Under the pieces are notes generated by a model. That model had not been told where the DNA came from. It did not search any database and saw nothing but the letters and a program-made list of their open reading frames with translations. Shown here one piece after another: positions 40,651 through 50,693 of a DNA stretch of 51,361 nt (its first letter is position 1; the number at the start of each line of letters is the position of its first letter). Source of the DNA: Anaerolinea sp. (GTDB lineage Bacteria > Chloroflexota > Anaerolineae > Aggregatilineales > UBA2796); the NCBI GenBank assembly GCA_014879835.1, contig JACSRJ010000156.1, positions 1-51,361 of the forward strand, written 5' to 3'. A program made the position numbers and the translations under genes.

Positions 40651-41670
40651 ATGTCTACCCGAACAATCCTTATCACTGGCGCCAATGGGGAGATCGGTCA
40701 TGGACTGATCGATTACCTCGCCACCCATACCCGTGCTCGTGTGGTGGCCCTTGATCTACACCCACTGGATGAATCCCTCTATCGAATGTGTTATCGAACA
40801 GTCATTGGGGATATCACCGAGATGTCGGTTTTGGAGAGTCTCTCCACAGGCTTTGACTTTGACACGATTTTCCATTTGGCCGCACTGCTTTCCACACGCT
40901 CTGAGCGGCAGCCGCCACTGGCGCATCGGGTCAATGTAAATGGGACTCTCAACCTGTTGGAGATCGCCGTCCTTCAGGCGCGGCTTCAGGGACGGGAGAT
41001 CAAGTTCATCTTCCCCAGTTCAATCGCTGTCTACGGACTGCCTGATCTGGCGACCAAGGCACAGGTGGGCAAGATCAAAGAGCATGAGTGGTGTCAGCCA
41101 CGCACCATGTATGGGATCAACAAACTCTACACGGAGCAGTTGGGCGGTTACTATGCCCGCTACTACCGCCAACTTGATGCCGATGAACGCCCCGAACATG
41201 TCGATTTTCGGAGCATCCGTTTCCCCGGAATCATCAGCGCCCATACCCTACCCACTGGGGGAACCAGTGACTTTGCGCCGGAAATGCTTCACAACGCGGC
41301 ACAGGGGAAAGCTTATCCCTGCTTTGTGCGCGAGGACACCTGCATCCCCTTCATGGTTATGCCCGATGCAGTCAGAGCGATCACCCTTCTTGAAGCTGCC
41401 CCGCGTGATAAACTCAGCCGTCAGGTGTACAACGTTGGGGCTTTTAACCCCTCTGCAGAGGTCATTCGCGCCTCAACGCTGAAGGCCTTCCCCCGCGCAG
41501 AGATCAGTTTTGTGCCTGATCTGAAACGCCAGAATATCCTTGATTCGTGGCCGCTTGATGTGGATGACTCAGCAGCACAGCAGGACTGGAATTGGCATCC
41601 TGAATACGATCTGGAGCGGGCTTTTTCAGAGTATCTTATCCCTGCGATCACCGAGCGCTACCATCAATAA
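40651..41670 (+). CDS. SDR-type L-threonine 3-dehydrogenase (epimerase-like)
   Basis: A 339-residue extended short-chain dehydrogenase. The NAD motif is ITGANGEIGHGLIDYL, the catalytic Tyr-Lys pair is in TMYGINKLYTEQLGG, and RSIRFPGIISAH, TGGTSDFAPEM, CIPFMVMPDAVRAI and DSWPLDVDDSAAQQDW follow. These blocks match the epimerase-like threonine dehydrogenases (Flavobacterium type), which oxidise threonine to 2-amino-3-ketobutyrate with NAD. That product gives glycine plus acetyl-CoA through Kbl, not present here. Location near the glycine cleavage genes fits. A UDP-sugar epimerase is the less likely alternative. ATG 40651 is preferred to TTG 40645. Confidence 0.8.
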   Translation: MSTRTILITGANGEIGHGLIDYLATHTRARVVALDLHPLDESLYRMCYRTVIGDITEMSVLESLSTGFDFDTIFHLAALLSTRSERQPPLAHRVNVNGTLNLLEIAVLQARLQGREIKFIFPSSIAVYGLPDLATKAQVGKIKEHEWCQPRTMYGINKLYTEQLGGYYARYYRQLDADERPEHVDFRSIRFPGIISAHTLPTGGTSDFAPEMLHNAAQGKAYPCFVREDTCIPFMVMPDAVRAITLLEAAPRDKLSRQVYNVGAFNPSAEVIRASTLKAFPRAEISFVPDLKRQNILDSWPLDVDDSAAQQDWNWHPEYDLERAFSEYLIPAITERYHQ

Positions 41671-41695
41671 TCTGATTGGGTCTGACAAAGATATA

Positions 41696-41731
41696 CCCTC
41701 ATCCCGCCACAAGCGCTTATAGGGGTGAGGG
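41696..41731. repeat. Dispersed CCCTCAYCC-type inverted repeat, copy 2
   Basis: CCCTCATCCC (41696-41705) pairs with GGGGTGAGGG (41722-41731) with one wobble and a 16-base loop. It has the same core as the element at 9613-9658. It lies just after the threonine dehydrogenase gene and may act as its terminator. The rest of the 247-base gap holds only the rel promoter. Confidence 0.5.
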
Positions 41732-41855
41732 CGAACCGCCGTCGAGGACAGTCATTAAACACCACCTTTGAGAAGCCGCTCTAGCTTCTGGTGTGAGTCC
41801 TGTTCAGATATGGTTAGAATGCCCCTATCCTGTGGCAGTTCCCGAAATTTCTCCC

Positions 41856-41882
41856 TTGCCATTCCCGTAATAGGATTATAAT
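41856..41882 (+). promoter_or_regulatory. Promoter of rel
   Basis: A perfect -10 TATAAT (41877-41882) is preceded by TTGCCA (41856-41861) at 15 bases, slightly short. Transcription would start near 41889, about 29 bases before the rel ATG. Confidence 0.55.
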
Positions 41883-41917
41883 TCTATTAAGAGATGTGAT
41901 GGAGTGCTGCGCCCTAT

Positions 41918-44113
41918 ATGACTTCTTCTGGTGAGGTCTATCCCCCGGAACTTGATAAACTATTCAAAAATGTCCCCCGCCTAACGGCGGTTGATCGACA
42001 GTTTGTGCTTAAGGCATACGAGCGTGCTGCCGAAGCCCACAAGGGAGGGGTGCGCGCTTCGGGTGAACCCTACATCACCCACCCCGTAGCGGTTGCCTTC
42101 ATCCTCTCCGAACTGAAACTGGATGCACCCACCCTCGCCGCGGCCCTGCTTCATGATGTGGTTGAGGACTGCGATATCCCTATTGAAGTCATCGAAAACG
42201 AGTTTGGTCTAGAAGTCTCCCGGTTGGTGGATGGGGTGACCAAACTCGAAAAACTTCCCACCAACACCGAAAATATGAAGGGTGGCAAAGCGGGTGACCG
42301 CGAAGCCGAAACCCTGCGCAAGATTTTTCTTGCGATGGGAAACGATATTCGGGTGGTTTTGATCAAACTCGCAGATCGGCTTCACAACATGCGCACTTTG
42401 GGCTTCTTAAGCTTGGAACGCCAGCGGCGCATGGCCAAAGAGACCATGGATATTTTTGCCCCTTTGGCCAACAGGTTGGGCATGTGGCAGATGAAATGGG
42501 AGTTGGAGGACCTTTCCTTCCGTTACCTTGAACCCGAATCCTACAAGGAGATCGCCACCTACCTCAATGAACGGCGCACTGACCGCGAGCGCTCGATGGA
42601 GCAGGTCAAAGCCCGCCTCCAACATGCCCTTGCTGAAAACAGCATTCAAGCGACCATTTCCGCCCGACCCAAGCACATTTACAGCATTTTTCGCAAGATG
42701 GAACGCAAAAAAGTGCGTTTTAGTGAGGTCTATGATGTGCGGGCAGTGCGGGTGATCGTGAACGACAAAAACACCTGTTATCAGGTACTAGGGATTGTGC
42801 ATAACTTGTGGCGCCCCATCCCGGCTGAGTTTGATGACTATATCGCTTCCCCTAAAGATAACTTCTACCAAAGTTTGCACACTGCCGTGATCGATGAGAC
42901 CGGCAAAAACCTCGAAATTCAAATCCGCACGTGGGAGATGCACGAACACGCCGAATATGGTGTGGCCGCGCACTGGCGTTACAAAGAAGGCACCGCCCGC
43001 GATGAGGAATTTGAAAAACGACTGCGTCACCTGCGCAAGTTGATGGACTTCAGCGACGATCACGAGGCTCAAGAAGACCCAGTAGCCTACCTCGACGCTA
43101 TGAAGTCCGATGTCTTCCAGAATCGGGTGTATGTCTTTTCGCCCAAGGGCGATATTTTTGATCTGCCAGCGGGTTCTACCCCGATTGACTTTGCCTACCA
43201 CATCCATACCGAGATCGGCAACCGCTGTCGGGGCGCACGGGTCAATGGCGCTCAGGTAGGGCTAGATTATCAGCTCAAGTCTGGGGATCGGGTGGAGATC
43301 ATCAACACCAAACGCGGTGGTCCCAGCCTTGATTGGCTCAACCCCAATCTGGGGTATGTCCATACCAGCAGGGCACGGGGCAAGATCAAGACCTACTTCA
43401 AGAAACAGGACTACGATAAAAACGTGGTCATGGGACGCGAAGTCGTAGATCGAGAGTTGAAGCGCCTTGGAGTGGCCTCCATGCCCCGTGAAACGGTCGC
43501 GGAAATGTTCAACTTCACCAAGGTTGATGATTTTCTCTCGGCGGTGGGGTCAGGGGACATCACCGGGGCCCAGATCGCCACCAAAATCCTTGATGCGGAG
43601 CGCAAAGCCAGCCTCGAAAACCCGCCCGATATGCTCCTTCCCACCGCTGAGCCGCTGCGTCATCCGGTGCAGGATTCTGAGGGCATCGATGTGATGGGCA
43701 ATTCGGGTATGTTGATCAATCTTGCCCGCTGCTGCAACCCGGTTCGGGGTGATGAGATTGTGGGTTATGTGACCAGAGGGCGAGGGGTAACCGTTCATCG
43801 GACGGATTGCAGCAGTCTGCGGAGCGGCATGGAACCGGAGCGGATGGTGCCAGTGAACTGGGGCAAAGCCAACGGCAGAACCTACCCTGTGCCCGTGATC
43901 ATCCTTGCCTATGACCGCGAAGGTTTGATGCGCGACGTGGGTGCGGTGATCGCGGACGAAAATATCAACATGAACAATGTGAGCATCACCACCCGAAACA
44001 GTGTCGCCACCTTTTTGTTGACCATGGAAATGCAGGATGTGTCTCACATTTCGCGGGTACTGGCCCGTATTGAGCAGCTCCCCAATGTGATCGAAGCCCG
44101 CCGCCGCACTTGA
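41918..44113 (+). CDS. rel: Bifunctional (p)ppGpp synthetase/hydrolase Rel
   Basis: A 731-residue stringent-response enzyme. The HD hydrolase domain has ALLHDVVEDCDIP and LIKLADRLHNMRT. The synthetase domain has RVIVNDKNTCYQVLG and SPKDNFYQSLHTAV. A TGS domain (VFSPKGDIFDLPAGSTPIDFAY), a zinc-finger/RIS region (LARCCNPVRGDEIVGYVTRG and VHRTDC) and a C-terminal ACT domain (VPVIILAYDREGLMRDVG) complete the standard layout. Both HD and synthetase motifs look intact, so it should both make and break (p)ppGpp. It is encoded alone with its own promoter. Confidence 0.96.
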   Translation: MTSSGEVYPPELDKLFKNVPRLTAVDRQFVLKAYERAAEAHKGGVRASGEPYITHPVAVAFILSELKLDAPTLAAALLHDVVEDCDIPIEVIENEFGLEVSRLVDGVTKLEKLPTNTENMKGGKAGDREAETLRKIFLAMGNDIRVVLIKLADRLHNMRTLGFLSLERQRRMAKETMDIFAPLANRLGMWQMKWELEDLSFRYLEPESYKEIATYLNERRTDRERSMEQVKARLQHALAENSIQATISARPKHIYSIFRKMERKKVRFSEVYDVRAVRVIVNDKNTCYQVLGIVHNLWRPIPAEFDDYIASPKDNFYQSLHTAVIDETGKNLEIQIRTWEMHEHAEYGVAAHWRYKEGTARDEEFEKRLRHLRKLMDFSDDHEAQEDPVAYLDAMKSDVFQNRVYVFSPKGDIFDLPAGSTPIDFAYHIHTEIGNRCRGARVNGAQVGLDYQLKSGDRVEIINTKRGGPSLDWLNPNLGYVHTSRARGKIKTYFKKQDYDKNVVMGREVVDRELKRLGVASMPRETVAEMFNFTKVDDFLSAVGSGDITGAQIATKILDAERKASLENPPDMLLPTAEPLRHPVQDSEGIDVMGNSGMLINLARCCNPVRGDEIVGYVTRGRGVTVHRTDCSSLRSGMEPERMVPVNWGKANGRTYPVPVIILAYDREGLMRDVGAVIADENINMNNVSITTRNSVATFLLTMEMQDVSHISRVLARIEQLPNVIEARRRT

Positions 44114-44296
44114 TCGCGGTACCTCTACTACACCAACCCAACCTCTAAAGGGGCAGCGTTTGGGGTGCATCCTTGTCAAACTGCCCCCACATGAGCGACT
44201 CTGAAGGGGACATTTTTTGCCCCGGTATAACACCCTTTTTACATCTCTCCCCAATACTAAAGACAGTGACAGTTAGATTCAATGGAGTACCCGATC

Positions 44297-45352
44297 ATGT
44301 TCACTGGAATACGCAAATTCATCGGCACCACAGCGGCACTGGCCCTTGTGTTCAGTTTGTCCTTGGGGCTTCTGACGGCCCCCACCATGACCACCAGCGC
44401 TCAGGGCGACCCCGAAGCCCAGTTCCCCCTGCTGCGTGAAGCCGTCGAGGCAGTTGTTCGGGCCGTGACCGAAGCCACCGGGATGACTGAAGGGGATCTG
44501 CTCCGCGAAGTCCTAAGCGGCAAAACCCTTCAGGTCATTGTGACCGAAAAAGGCGCGGATGTTGAAGCGGTGCAGGCCGATGTCAAGGCGGCCCTGACCG
44601 AGTCCATCAACAAGGCCCTGAGCGAAGGCAAACTGACACAGGATCAGGCTTCCAAGCTGCTCGAAAGCCTCGATAACCTTGTGGAACGCGCCTTCAGCCG
44701 TGACGGCCTAACCATGATCAGCCGCGTCCGTCAGGGGTTGGTTAATCTGGCCAAACAGGTGTTGGATGCAGCCGCGCAAGCGCTCAATATGACCCCTGAA
44801 GACCTAACCAAAGAACTGACCAGCGGCAAAACCCTGATGCAGGTGATCACCGAAAAGGGAAGCACGGTTGAAGCCATCAAAGCCGCCGTCAAGACCACCG
44901 TCACTGACGCGATCAACAAGACTGTGACCGAGGGCAAAATGGCCCAAGAAGCTGCCAATCGGCTGCTTGAAGGGCTGGACAAGGCTATCGATGGGCTGTT
45001 TAACCGCGTGATCGAAAATGCCGGTAAGTCCCGTCAGATGCGTCTGACTGAAGCGCGCACGGTGGGGATTTTGATCGCCGAGACCGCCCGCGCTACCGAA
45101 CTGACTCAACGCGAGCTTCTCAAATCCCTTCGTGAAGGCAAAACCCTGAGCGGGATCGCCACCGAAAAAGGGGTGGACCCAGTCACCATTGTGGCAGCGA
45201 GCGCCACCGCCTTCAAGAACCAGATCGACCGTTTGGTCAAAGCGGGGCGATTGCAGCAGACCGAGGCTGATGCCCTGCTCAATGGGTTGAACGAAAAGCT
45301 CACCCAGATGATGAATCAGGCTGATCTGCTCAAAGGCGAACTGCGTAAGTAA
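44297..45352 (+). CDS. Secreted protein with three helical repeats
   Basis: A 351-residue exported protein with a signal sequence (GIRKFIGTTAALALVFSLSLG) ending near TSAQG. Three homologous units of about 85-105 residues follow, at roughly 47-130, 150-235 and 250-340. Each contains a pattern like ELxSGKTLxxVITEKGxxVEAIKAxVKxxxTxxINKxxxEGK, then a Q-A-x-x-LLEGLD helix. The family is not recognised; similar short repeats occur in uncharacterised secreted proteins of Gram-positive bacteria. The ATG at 44297 is chosen because GGAG (44285-44288) lies nine bases upstream; 44282 is an alternative. A strong terminator follows. Confidence 0.75.
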   Translation: MFTGIRKFIGTTAALALVFSLSLGLLTAPTMTTSAQGDPEAQFPLLREAVEAVVRAVTEATGMTEGDLLREVLSGKTLQVIVTEKGADVEAVQADVKAALTESINKALSEGKLTQDQASKLLESLDNLVERAFSRDGLTMISRVRQGLVNLAKQVLDAAAQALNMTPEDLTKELTSGKTLMQVITEKGSTVEAIKAAVKTTVTDAINKTVTEGKMAQEAANRLLEGLDKAIDGLFNRVIENAGKSRQMRLTEARTVGILIAETARATELTQRELLKSLREGKTLSGIATEKGVDPVTIVAASATAFKNQIDRLVKAGRLQQTEADALLNGLNEKLTQMMNQADLLKGELRK

Positions 45353-45427
45353 CCGCTCGTCCTTCCTTCCCCTTGGCTAGACACCGCAAAGCAGTTGCGG
45401 GCGCAGGGGATAAGGGAAAAACTACTA

Positions 45428-45464
45428 ACGCCCCCTCAGTTCCTAAAATGTGCTGAGGGGGCGT
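45428..45464 (+). terminator. Strong hairpin after the repeat protein gene
   Basis: ACGCCCCCTCAG (45428-45439) and CTGAGGGGGCGT (45453-45464) are a perfect 12-bp inverted repeat with a 13-base loop. Only CATTGATT follows, so it is not a classical U-tract terminator, but the very stable stem makes a terminator likely. Confidence 0.6.
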
Positions 45465-45521
45465 CATTGATTCTGAGGTCATGAAGTGCATCGTCCTTTA
45501 GTGAGAGTCCGCACCCTGTAA

Positions 45522-45537
45522 TGTGAAATTTGTCACT
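45522..45537. promoter_or_regulatory. CRP/FNR-like operator upstream of hoxE
   Basis: TGTGAAATTTGTCACT matches nine of ten conserved positions of TGTGA-N6-TCACA. It lies about 280 bases before hoxE in a 354-base gap (45465-45818) that holds no gene. A second small palindrome, AGTGATCACT, is at 45622-45631. No convincing -35/-10 pair was found. A similar site precedes the 17-heme cytochrome gene at 3077-3092. Confidence 0.45.
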
Positions 45538-45818
45538 ACTCGAATGCCTCTCAACAAGTTATTGTAGGGGTGGCGAGAAAAGTTTTTGGTAGGCTTTGCA
45601 AGAGCAGTTTAGAACGTGTTAAGTGATCACTACCTCCTCATCACCCTCACCCTCACATCTCAGGAATTGTGTGTTTACGGGGCTTACCACCCGATTGTAC
45701 CCGCCCCACCTTTGGACGGTGGCCTTAAGTCCGGCTCGCATCCAAGATGCAGCGCGGGCAAAGTCAGTATCTGATCAGGATCACACGCCCACATCCCCAG
45801 CTTTGAAAGGAGCAACTT

Positions 45819-46319
45819 ATGTGGACGACGTCTGTTAAAGTCTCTCCACCCTCGGAAGACAAACGGTGGAAACTTGTTGAAGCGACTATGCGCCGTCTTG
45901 GTCATGAGCCTAGCGCCCTGATCGAGACCCTCCACACCACCCAAGAATCTTTTGGGTATCTGGATGATGTCTCTCTGCGTTATGTCTCTGCCGCGCTCCG
46001 TGTGCCCCTCAGCAAAGTGTATGGGGTGGCAACCTTTTACCACTTCTTTAACCTCAAACCACAAGGCAATCACAACTGCGTGGTGTGCATGGGTACGGCC
46101 TGTTACATCAAGGGTGCCGCCAACATCCTCGGTGAGATCGAAAAGACCTATCAAGTCAAGGCCGGCGGCACTACTGAAGATAACGAACTCTCGGTCCTGA
46201 CGGCGCGCTGTTTAGGGTCTTGCGGGCTTGCGCCTGCGGCTGTGATCGATGGCGAAGTCGCAGGCAAACTCTCCCCTGAACAAACAGTGGAAAGGCTGGA
46301 AAAGGTAATACACCCATGA
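45819..46319 (+). CDS. hoxE: NAD-reducing [NiFe] hydrogenase diaphorase subunit HoxE
   Basis: A 166-residue NuoE-like thioredoxin-fold [2Fe-2S] subunit. Cluster ligands are in [11 protein letters not shown] and [30 protein letters not shown] is conserved. AAAGGAGC lies seven bases before the ATG. It starts a six-gene operon whose genes overlap by ATGA or GTGA or lie within about 15 bases of each other. In Hox enzymes it works with HoxF and HoxU as the NAD-reactive module. Confidence 0.92.
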   Translation: MWTTSVKVSPPSEDKRWKLVEATMRRLGHEPSALIETLHTTQESFGYLDDVSLRYVSAALRVPLSKVYGVATFYHFFNLKPQGNHNCVVCMGTACYIKGAANILGEIEKTYQVKAGGTTEDNELSVLTARCLGSCGLAPAAVIDGEVAGKLSPEQTVERLEKVIHP

Positions 46320-47995
46320 TTGCTGAAGAACTGAGCAAGACCGCCGCTGCGGAACGTGAGGCACAGGCGCAGTTTGAGCATCGGATCAATGTATGCGTGG
46401 CTGCAAGCTGCCTTTCTTCCAACAGTGATAAGATCAAAAGCGCACTGGAAACCGAAGTCAAAAAGAAAGGGCTGGAAAAGTCCTGTCAGGTGCGCGGGGT
46501 TGGGTGTATGCGCCTCTGTTCGCGGGGGCCCTTGGTCTCTACCGAGACTCAAGGTGAAGATGAGACTCAGCCTGCAAGCGTCCTTTACCAAAATGTCACC
46601 CCAGAAGATGCGCCTGCACTGGTTGAAAGCCTCAAAGGTGAGCCCGTTAAGGCCCTTGAGTGCCCTACTGATACCCCCTTCTTTAAGAGTCAGGTGACTA
46701 TCGTTCTGGAAAACTCTGGCAAGATCGACCCAGAGCGAATTGAGGAATATATTGCCGTTGAGGGGTACGCTACCCTGCTGAAGGCGCTTACCACCATGAC
46801 TCCGGCCGAAGTGATCGCGGAGATCAGCCGAAGTGGGCTGCGGGGACGCGGCGGGGCAGGATACTCTACGGGGCTGAAGTGGACGACTGTCGCCAAAGCC
46901 AACGGTGGCTCTCGTAAGTATGTGATCTGCAACGCTGATGAAGGCGATCCGGGTGCATTTATGGATCGCAGTGTATTGGAAAGCGACCCGCACCGGATTT
47001 TGGAGGGTATGGCACTAGCAGCCTACGCCGTAGGTGCGTCACATGGATACATCTATGTGCGTGCTGAGTACCCACTGGCGATCAAACGGCTCCGCGCCGC
47101 GATCCGGCAGGCAGAGCGTAACGGGCTGCTGGGCACAAACATCAGCGGCACAACCTTCAGTTTCACGGTGGAACTACGTTTAGGTGCCGGTGCATTTGTA
47201 TGCGGTGAAGAAACCGCACTGATTGCTTCTATTGAGGGCAAACGTGGACAGCCGCGTCCTCGTCCCCCATATCCAGCGGAATCGGGGGTGTGGGGCTGCC
47301 CCACATTGATCAACAATGTGGAGACCTTCGCTAATATCGTTCCCATCATCCGCGAAGGCGGGGATTGGTTTGCGGGCATTGGTACCGCAAAGAGCAAAGG
47401 CACGAAGGTTTTTGCCCTCACTGGGCAGATTCACAACACAGGTTTGATCGAAGTGCCCATGGGAACCCCCCTACGTGAGATCGTCTATGAGATCGGTGGC
47501 GGTATACCGGGCGGTAAAGCCTTTAAGGCGGTGCAGACGGGCGGGCCTTCAGGGGGCTGTATCCCGGCGCAGCATCTCGACAGCCCCGTGGATTATGAGT
47601 CCCTGATTCAGCTTGGCTCCTTCATGGGGTCAGGGGGCATGATCATCATGGACGAAACCTCGTGCATGGTTGATGTGGCCACCTACTTTATGGAGTTTTG
47701 CATGTCCGAATCATGCGGGAAGTGTGTGCCCTGCCGAGTAGGAACGGCCCACATGTACGATCTGCTCCAGAAGATCACGCGGGGTGAGGCAACCATGGCA
47801 GATCTCGACCTGCTTCTTGAGGTCTGTGATGTGGTCAAAAACACCAGCCTGTGCGGTCTGGGGATGGGCGCGCCACAACCGATCTTCAGCACCCTACGCT
47901 ACTTCCGCGACGAATATCTGGCGCATATCGAAGCCAAACAATGCCCCGCTGGGGTCTGCAAAATCCACGAAGGCAATGAGGAGGTGATCGCATGA
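46316..47995 (+). CDS. hoxF: NAD-reducing hydrogenase diaphorase subunit HoxF
   Basis: A 559-residue NuoF-like flavoprotein. An N-terminal thioredoxin-like [2Fe-2S] domain (1-110) has CVAASC and CMRLC. The FMN/NADH core has [16 protein letters not shown] and [18 protein letters not shown]. The C-terminal [4Fe-4S] site has [14 protein letters not shown] and a later Cys in [13 protein letters not shown]. It transfers a hydride between NAD(H) and FMN. The ATG overlaps the hoxE stop. Confidence 0.95.
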   Translation: MIAEELSKTAAAEREAQAQFEHRINVCVAASCLSSNSDKIKSALETEVKKKGLEKSCQVRGVGCMRLCSRGPLVSTETQGEDETQPASVLYQNVTPEDAPALVESLKGEPVKALECPTDTPFFKSQVTIVLENSGKIDPERIEEYIAVEGYATLLKALTTMTPAEVIAEISRSGLRGRGGAGYSTGLKWTTVAKANGGSRKYVICNADEGDPGAFMDRSVLESDPHRILEGMALAAYAVGASHGYIYVRAEYPLAIKRLRAAIRQAERNGLLGTNISGTTFSFTVELRLGAGAFVCGEETALIASIEGKRGQPRPRPPYPAESGVWGCPTLINNVETFANIVPIIREGGDWFAGIGTAKSKGTKVFALTGQIHNTGLIEVPMGTPLREIVYEIGGGIPGGKAFKAVQTGGPSGGCIPAQHLDSPVDYESLIQLGSFMGSGGMIIMDETSCMVDVATYFMEFCMSESCGKCVPCRVGTAHMYDLLQKITRGEATMADLDLLLEVCDVVKNTSLCGLGMGAPQPIFSTLRYFRDEYLAHIEAKQCPAGVCKIHEGNEEVIA

Positions 47996-48711
47996 GTCCC
48001 ACAGTTCGGGTTAAGACACTTACCATTGACGGTCAGGCGGTGGGCGCTCGTGAAGATCAAACGATCATGCAGGTGGCGCGAGAAAACAACATCTTCGTCC
48101 CTGCACTGTGCGCTATTGAAGGACTAACCCCGGTGGGCGCGTGCCGTTTGTGCATCGTAGAAGTTAAAGGGGTGAACAAACTTCTGCCCGCGTGCGCCAC
48201 GCGCATTGAAGAGGGCATGGAAGTGACCACCAATTCGGAGCGGGTGGCCAACTACCGCAGAACAATCCTTGAAATGCTCTTCTCCGAGGGCAATCATATC
48301 TGCTCTGTGTGTGTCTCCAATGGACACTGTGAACTTCAGACGCTGGCCAAAAAACTGGGCATGACCCATGTGCGTGTCCCTTATCGCAGCACTATGCGTC
48401 GGGTGGACGCCTCTCACGAGCGCTTCATCGCTGACCCTAACCGCTGTATCTTGTGCACCCGGTGCGTCCGGGTATGCGACGAGATCGAAGGGGCACATAC
48501 ATGGGATGTGATGGGGCGAGGGATCAACTCGCGTATCATCACCGATCTGTCCCAACCGTGGGGCGACTCCGACTCATGTACAAGCTGTGGCAAATGCGTC
48601 AATGTGTGCCCAACTGGGGCGCTCTTTGAAAAGGGCAAGGCTGTTTCCGAAATGTCCAAACGACAGGAATTCCTCCCGTATCTGACACTGATGAGAGAGG
48701 GCAAGAAGTGA
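47992..48711 (+). CDS. hoxU: NAD-reducing hydrogenase diaphorase subunit HoxU
   Basis: A 239-residue NuoG-N-terminus-like subunit. An N-terminal [2Fe-2S] domain has [15 protein letters not shown] and LLPACAT. A His-containing NuoG-like region ([15 protein letters not shown]) precedes two [4Fe-4S] motifs, [13 protein letters not shown] and [14 protein letters not shown]. It links the flavin module to the hydrogenase small subunit. The start overlaps the hoxF stop (ATGA). Length is standard for HoxU. Confidence 0.95.
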   Translation: MSPTVRVKTLTIDGQAVGAREDQTIMQVARENNIFVPALCAIEGLTPVGACRLCIVEVKGVNKLLPACATRIEEGMEVTTNSERVANYRRTILEMLFSEGNHICSVCVSNGHCELQTLAKKLGMTHVRVPYRSTMRRVDASHERFIADPNRCILCTRCVRVCDEIEGAHTWDVMGRGINSRIITDLSQPWGDSDSCTSCGKCVNVCPTGALFEKGKAVSEMSKRQEFLPYLTLMREGKK

Positions 48712-48714
48712 GCT

Positions 48715-49254
48715 ATGAGCACCCCTAAAGTACGGGTCGCAACAATCTGGCTGGATGGCTGTTCGGGCTGCCATATGTCCCTATTGGATATGGATGAGCG
48801 CCTGATCGAACTGGCCGACAAGATCGATGTGGTCTACACCCCATTGATGGACGTGAAACAGTTCCCCAAGGATGTGGATGTGACCCTTGTTGAGGGCGCA
48901 GTCAACAGTCACGAAGACTACGAACGTATCCTTGAAGTGCGCAAAAACACCAAAATTTTGGTCTCGTTGGGGGACTGCGCCATCAGCGCCAATGTGCCCT
49001 CGATGCGCAACCCCTTTGGGGTCGAAGTGACTCTTAAACGGGCCTATGTGGAAAACGTCACCCTGAATCCGCAAATTCCGAGCAAGGAAGTGCCGCCCCT
49101 GATGCCCCTTGCCCGCCCGGTTCATGCGGTGGTCAAAGTGGACTTGTTTGTGCAGGGATGCCCTCCCTCCGCAGACACTATCCATTTTGTGATCGCCGAA
49201 CTCCTTGAAGGGCGGACGCCCGATCTTAGTGAACGCACCCGGTTTGGGGCATAG
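48715..49254 (+). CDS. hoxY: [NiFe] hydrogenase small subunit HoxY
   Basis: A 179-residue small subunit carrying the proximal [4Fe-4S] cluster. Ligands are Cys16 and Cys19 in [14 protein letters not shown], Cys in [13 protein letters not shown], and Cys in [14 protein letters not shown]. There is no Tat signal, as expected for a cytoplasmic group 3d enzyme. It starts 3 bases after hoxU. Its short length, without distal cluster domains, fits HoxY rather than a membrane-bound uptake enzyme. Confidence 0.95.
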   Translation: MSTPKVRVATIWLDGCSGCHMSLLDMDERLIELADKIDVVYTPLMDVKQFPKDVDVTLVEGAVNSHEDYERILEVRKNTKILVSLGDCAISANVPSMRNPFGVEVTLKRAYVENVTLNPQIPSKEVPPLMPLARPVHAVVKVDLFVQGCPPSADTIHFVIAELLEGRTPDLSERTRFGA

Positions 49255-49268
49255 GAAGGTGTATTGAT

Positions 49269-50693
49269 ATGACTCAAAAAATTGTGATCGATCCCATCAC
49301 CCGGATCGAAGGCCACGCCAAGATCACCATTGAAATGGATGATCAAGGTTTCGTCCGGGATGCTCATTTCCATATCACCCAGTTCCGGGGCTTTGAAAAA
49401 CTGGTAGAAGGCCGTCCCTTCCACGAAATGCCTTCCCTAATGGCTCGTATCTGCGGTATTTGCCCGGTGAGCCATCTGGTGGCCTCAGCCCGGGCCTGTG
49501 ACATGATCCTTGCGGTGCATGTGCCCGAAACGGCGATTAACCTGCGGCGCATCCTCAATCTGGCACAGCTCATCCAGTCACATGCGCTCAGCTTCTTTTA
49601 TCTCTCCTCGCCTGATTTGCTTCTGGGCATGGATGCCGATGTAGCCAAGCGGAACATCTTTGGGGTGATCCAGTCTAATCCTCAGCTTGCCCGTGATGGT
49701 ATTCGACTGCGCCAGTTTGGGCAGCAGGTGATCGAGTGGCTTGCTGGCAAACGCATCCACCCGGCATGGGTTGTGCCCGGCGGGGTGAGCGCCCCACTGA
49801 GCGCTGAAAACCGGGAAAAAATCCTTGCCGCCATCCCGGAGGCGCTGGCGACCATCCAGCGCACTTTGGACTGGTACAAGGGTGTGCTGGATAACTTCCG
49901 TGAAGAAGCCCGACTCTTTGGCAACATGCCCACCATGTTTATGGGGCTGGTCAGCCCGGATGGTGAGCTTGAACATCTGCGGGGCAAACTGCGGATCGTG
50001 GATGCGGTGGGGAATATTGTGGCGGATGGGCTGGAGCCAGAGCACTATCAGGACTATCTGGGCGAAGCAGCCGAATCGTGGACATACCTTAAATCACCCT
50101 ACTACAAGCCGATGGGTTATCCCAACGGCATGTACCGGGTAGGCCCGCTGGCTCGCCTGAACATCATCAACCGCTGCGGCACACCCTATGCCGACCAAGA
50201 ATGGGCGGAGTTCCGACAGTTGGAGCGGGGCGCGGTGCTGAGTTCGTTCCACTATCACTACAGCCGCTTGATCGAAATTCTGTATGGCATTGAGCGCATC
50301 GAGCAAATCCTGAATCACCCTGATATCCTGAGCAAAAAAGTGCGCGCTTTTGCCGGCCCCAACAAACTGGAAGGGATCGGTATGTCCGAGGCCCCACGTG
50401 GGACTTTGATGCACCACTACAAGATCGACGAGAATGGTTTGGTTCAATGGGTGAACCTGATCATCGCCACTGGGCACAACAATCTGGCCATGAACCGGAG
50501 CGTGCTTCAGGTTGCCAAACACTATGTGAAGGGCGAAAAGATACAGGAAGGGATGCTCAATCGGGTAGAGGCTGTGATCCGCACCTACGATCCCTGCCTA
50601 AGCTGCTCTACCCATGCGGCAGGACAAATGCCCCTCAATATCGAACTGATCAACAGCGGCGGTGAAGTTATTGATCAGGTGATCCGCGGGTGA
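49269..50693 (+). CDS. hoxH: [NiFe] hydrogenase large subunit HoxH
   Basis: A 474-residue catalytic subunit that activates or evolves H2 at the NiFe(CN)2CO site. The L1 motif [10 protein letters not shown] supplies Cys62 and Cys65. The L2 motif DPCLSCSTH supplies Cys443, Cys446 and His449. After His449 a 25-residue tail remains, which the maturation protease normally removes. [12 protein letters not shown] at the start is conserved. With HoxEFUY it makes a bidirectional NAD-linked hydrogenase (group 3d). Confidence 0.96.
   Translation: MTQKIVIDPITRIEGHAKITIEMDDQGFVRDAHFHITQFRGFEKLVEGRPFHEMPSLMARICGICPVSHLVASARACDMILAVHVPETAINLRRILNLAQLIQSHALSFFYLSSPDLLLGMDADVAKRNIFGVIQSNPQLARDGIRLRQFGQQVIEWLAGKRIHPAWVVPGGVSAPLSAENREKILAAIPEALATIQRTLDWYKGVLDNFREEARLFGNMPTMFMGLVSPDGELEHLRGKLRIVDAVGNIVADGLEPEHYQDYLGEAAESWTYLKSPYYKPMGYPNGMYRVGPLARLNIINRCGTPYADQEWAEFRQLERGAVLSSFHYHYSRLIEILYGIERIEQILNHPDILSKKVRAFAGPNKLEGIGMSEAPRGTLMHHYKIDENGLVQWVNLIIATGHNNLAMNRSVLQVAKHYVKGEKIQEGMLNRVEAVIRTYDPCLSCSTHAAGQMPLNIELINSGGEVIDQVIRG

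Noticed and set aside
44282-44296. Earlier ATG of the three-repeat protein
   Set aside because: The GGAG that would serve as ribosome binding site lies inside this extension, which favours the ATG at 44297.
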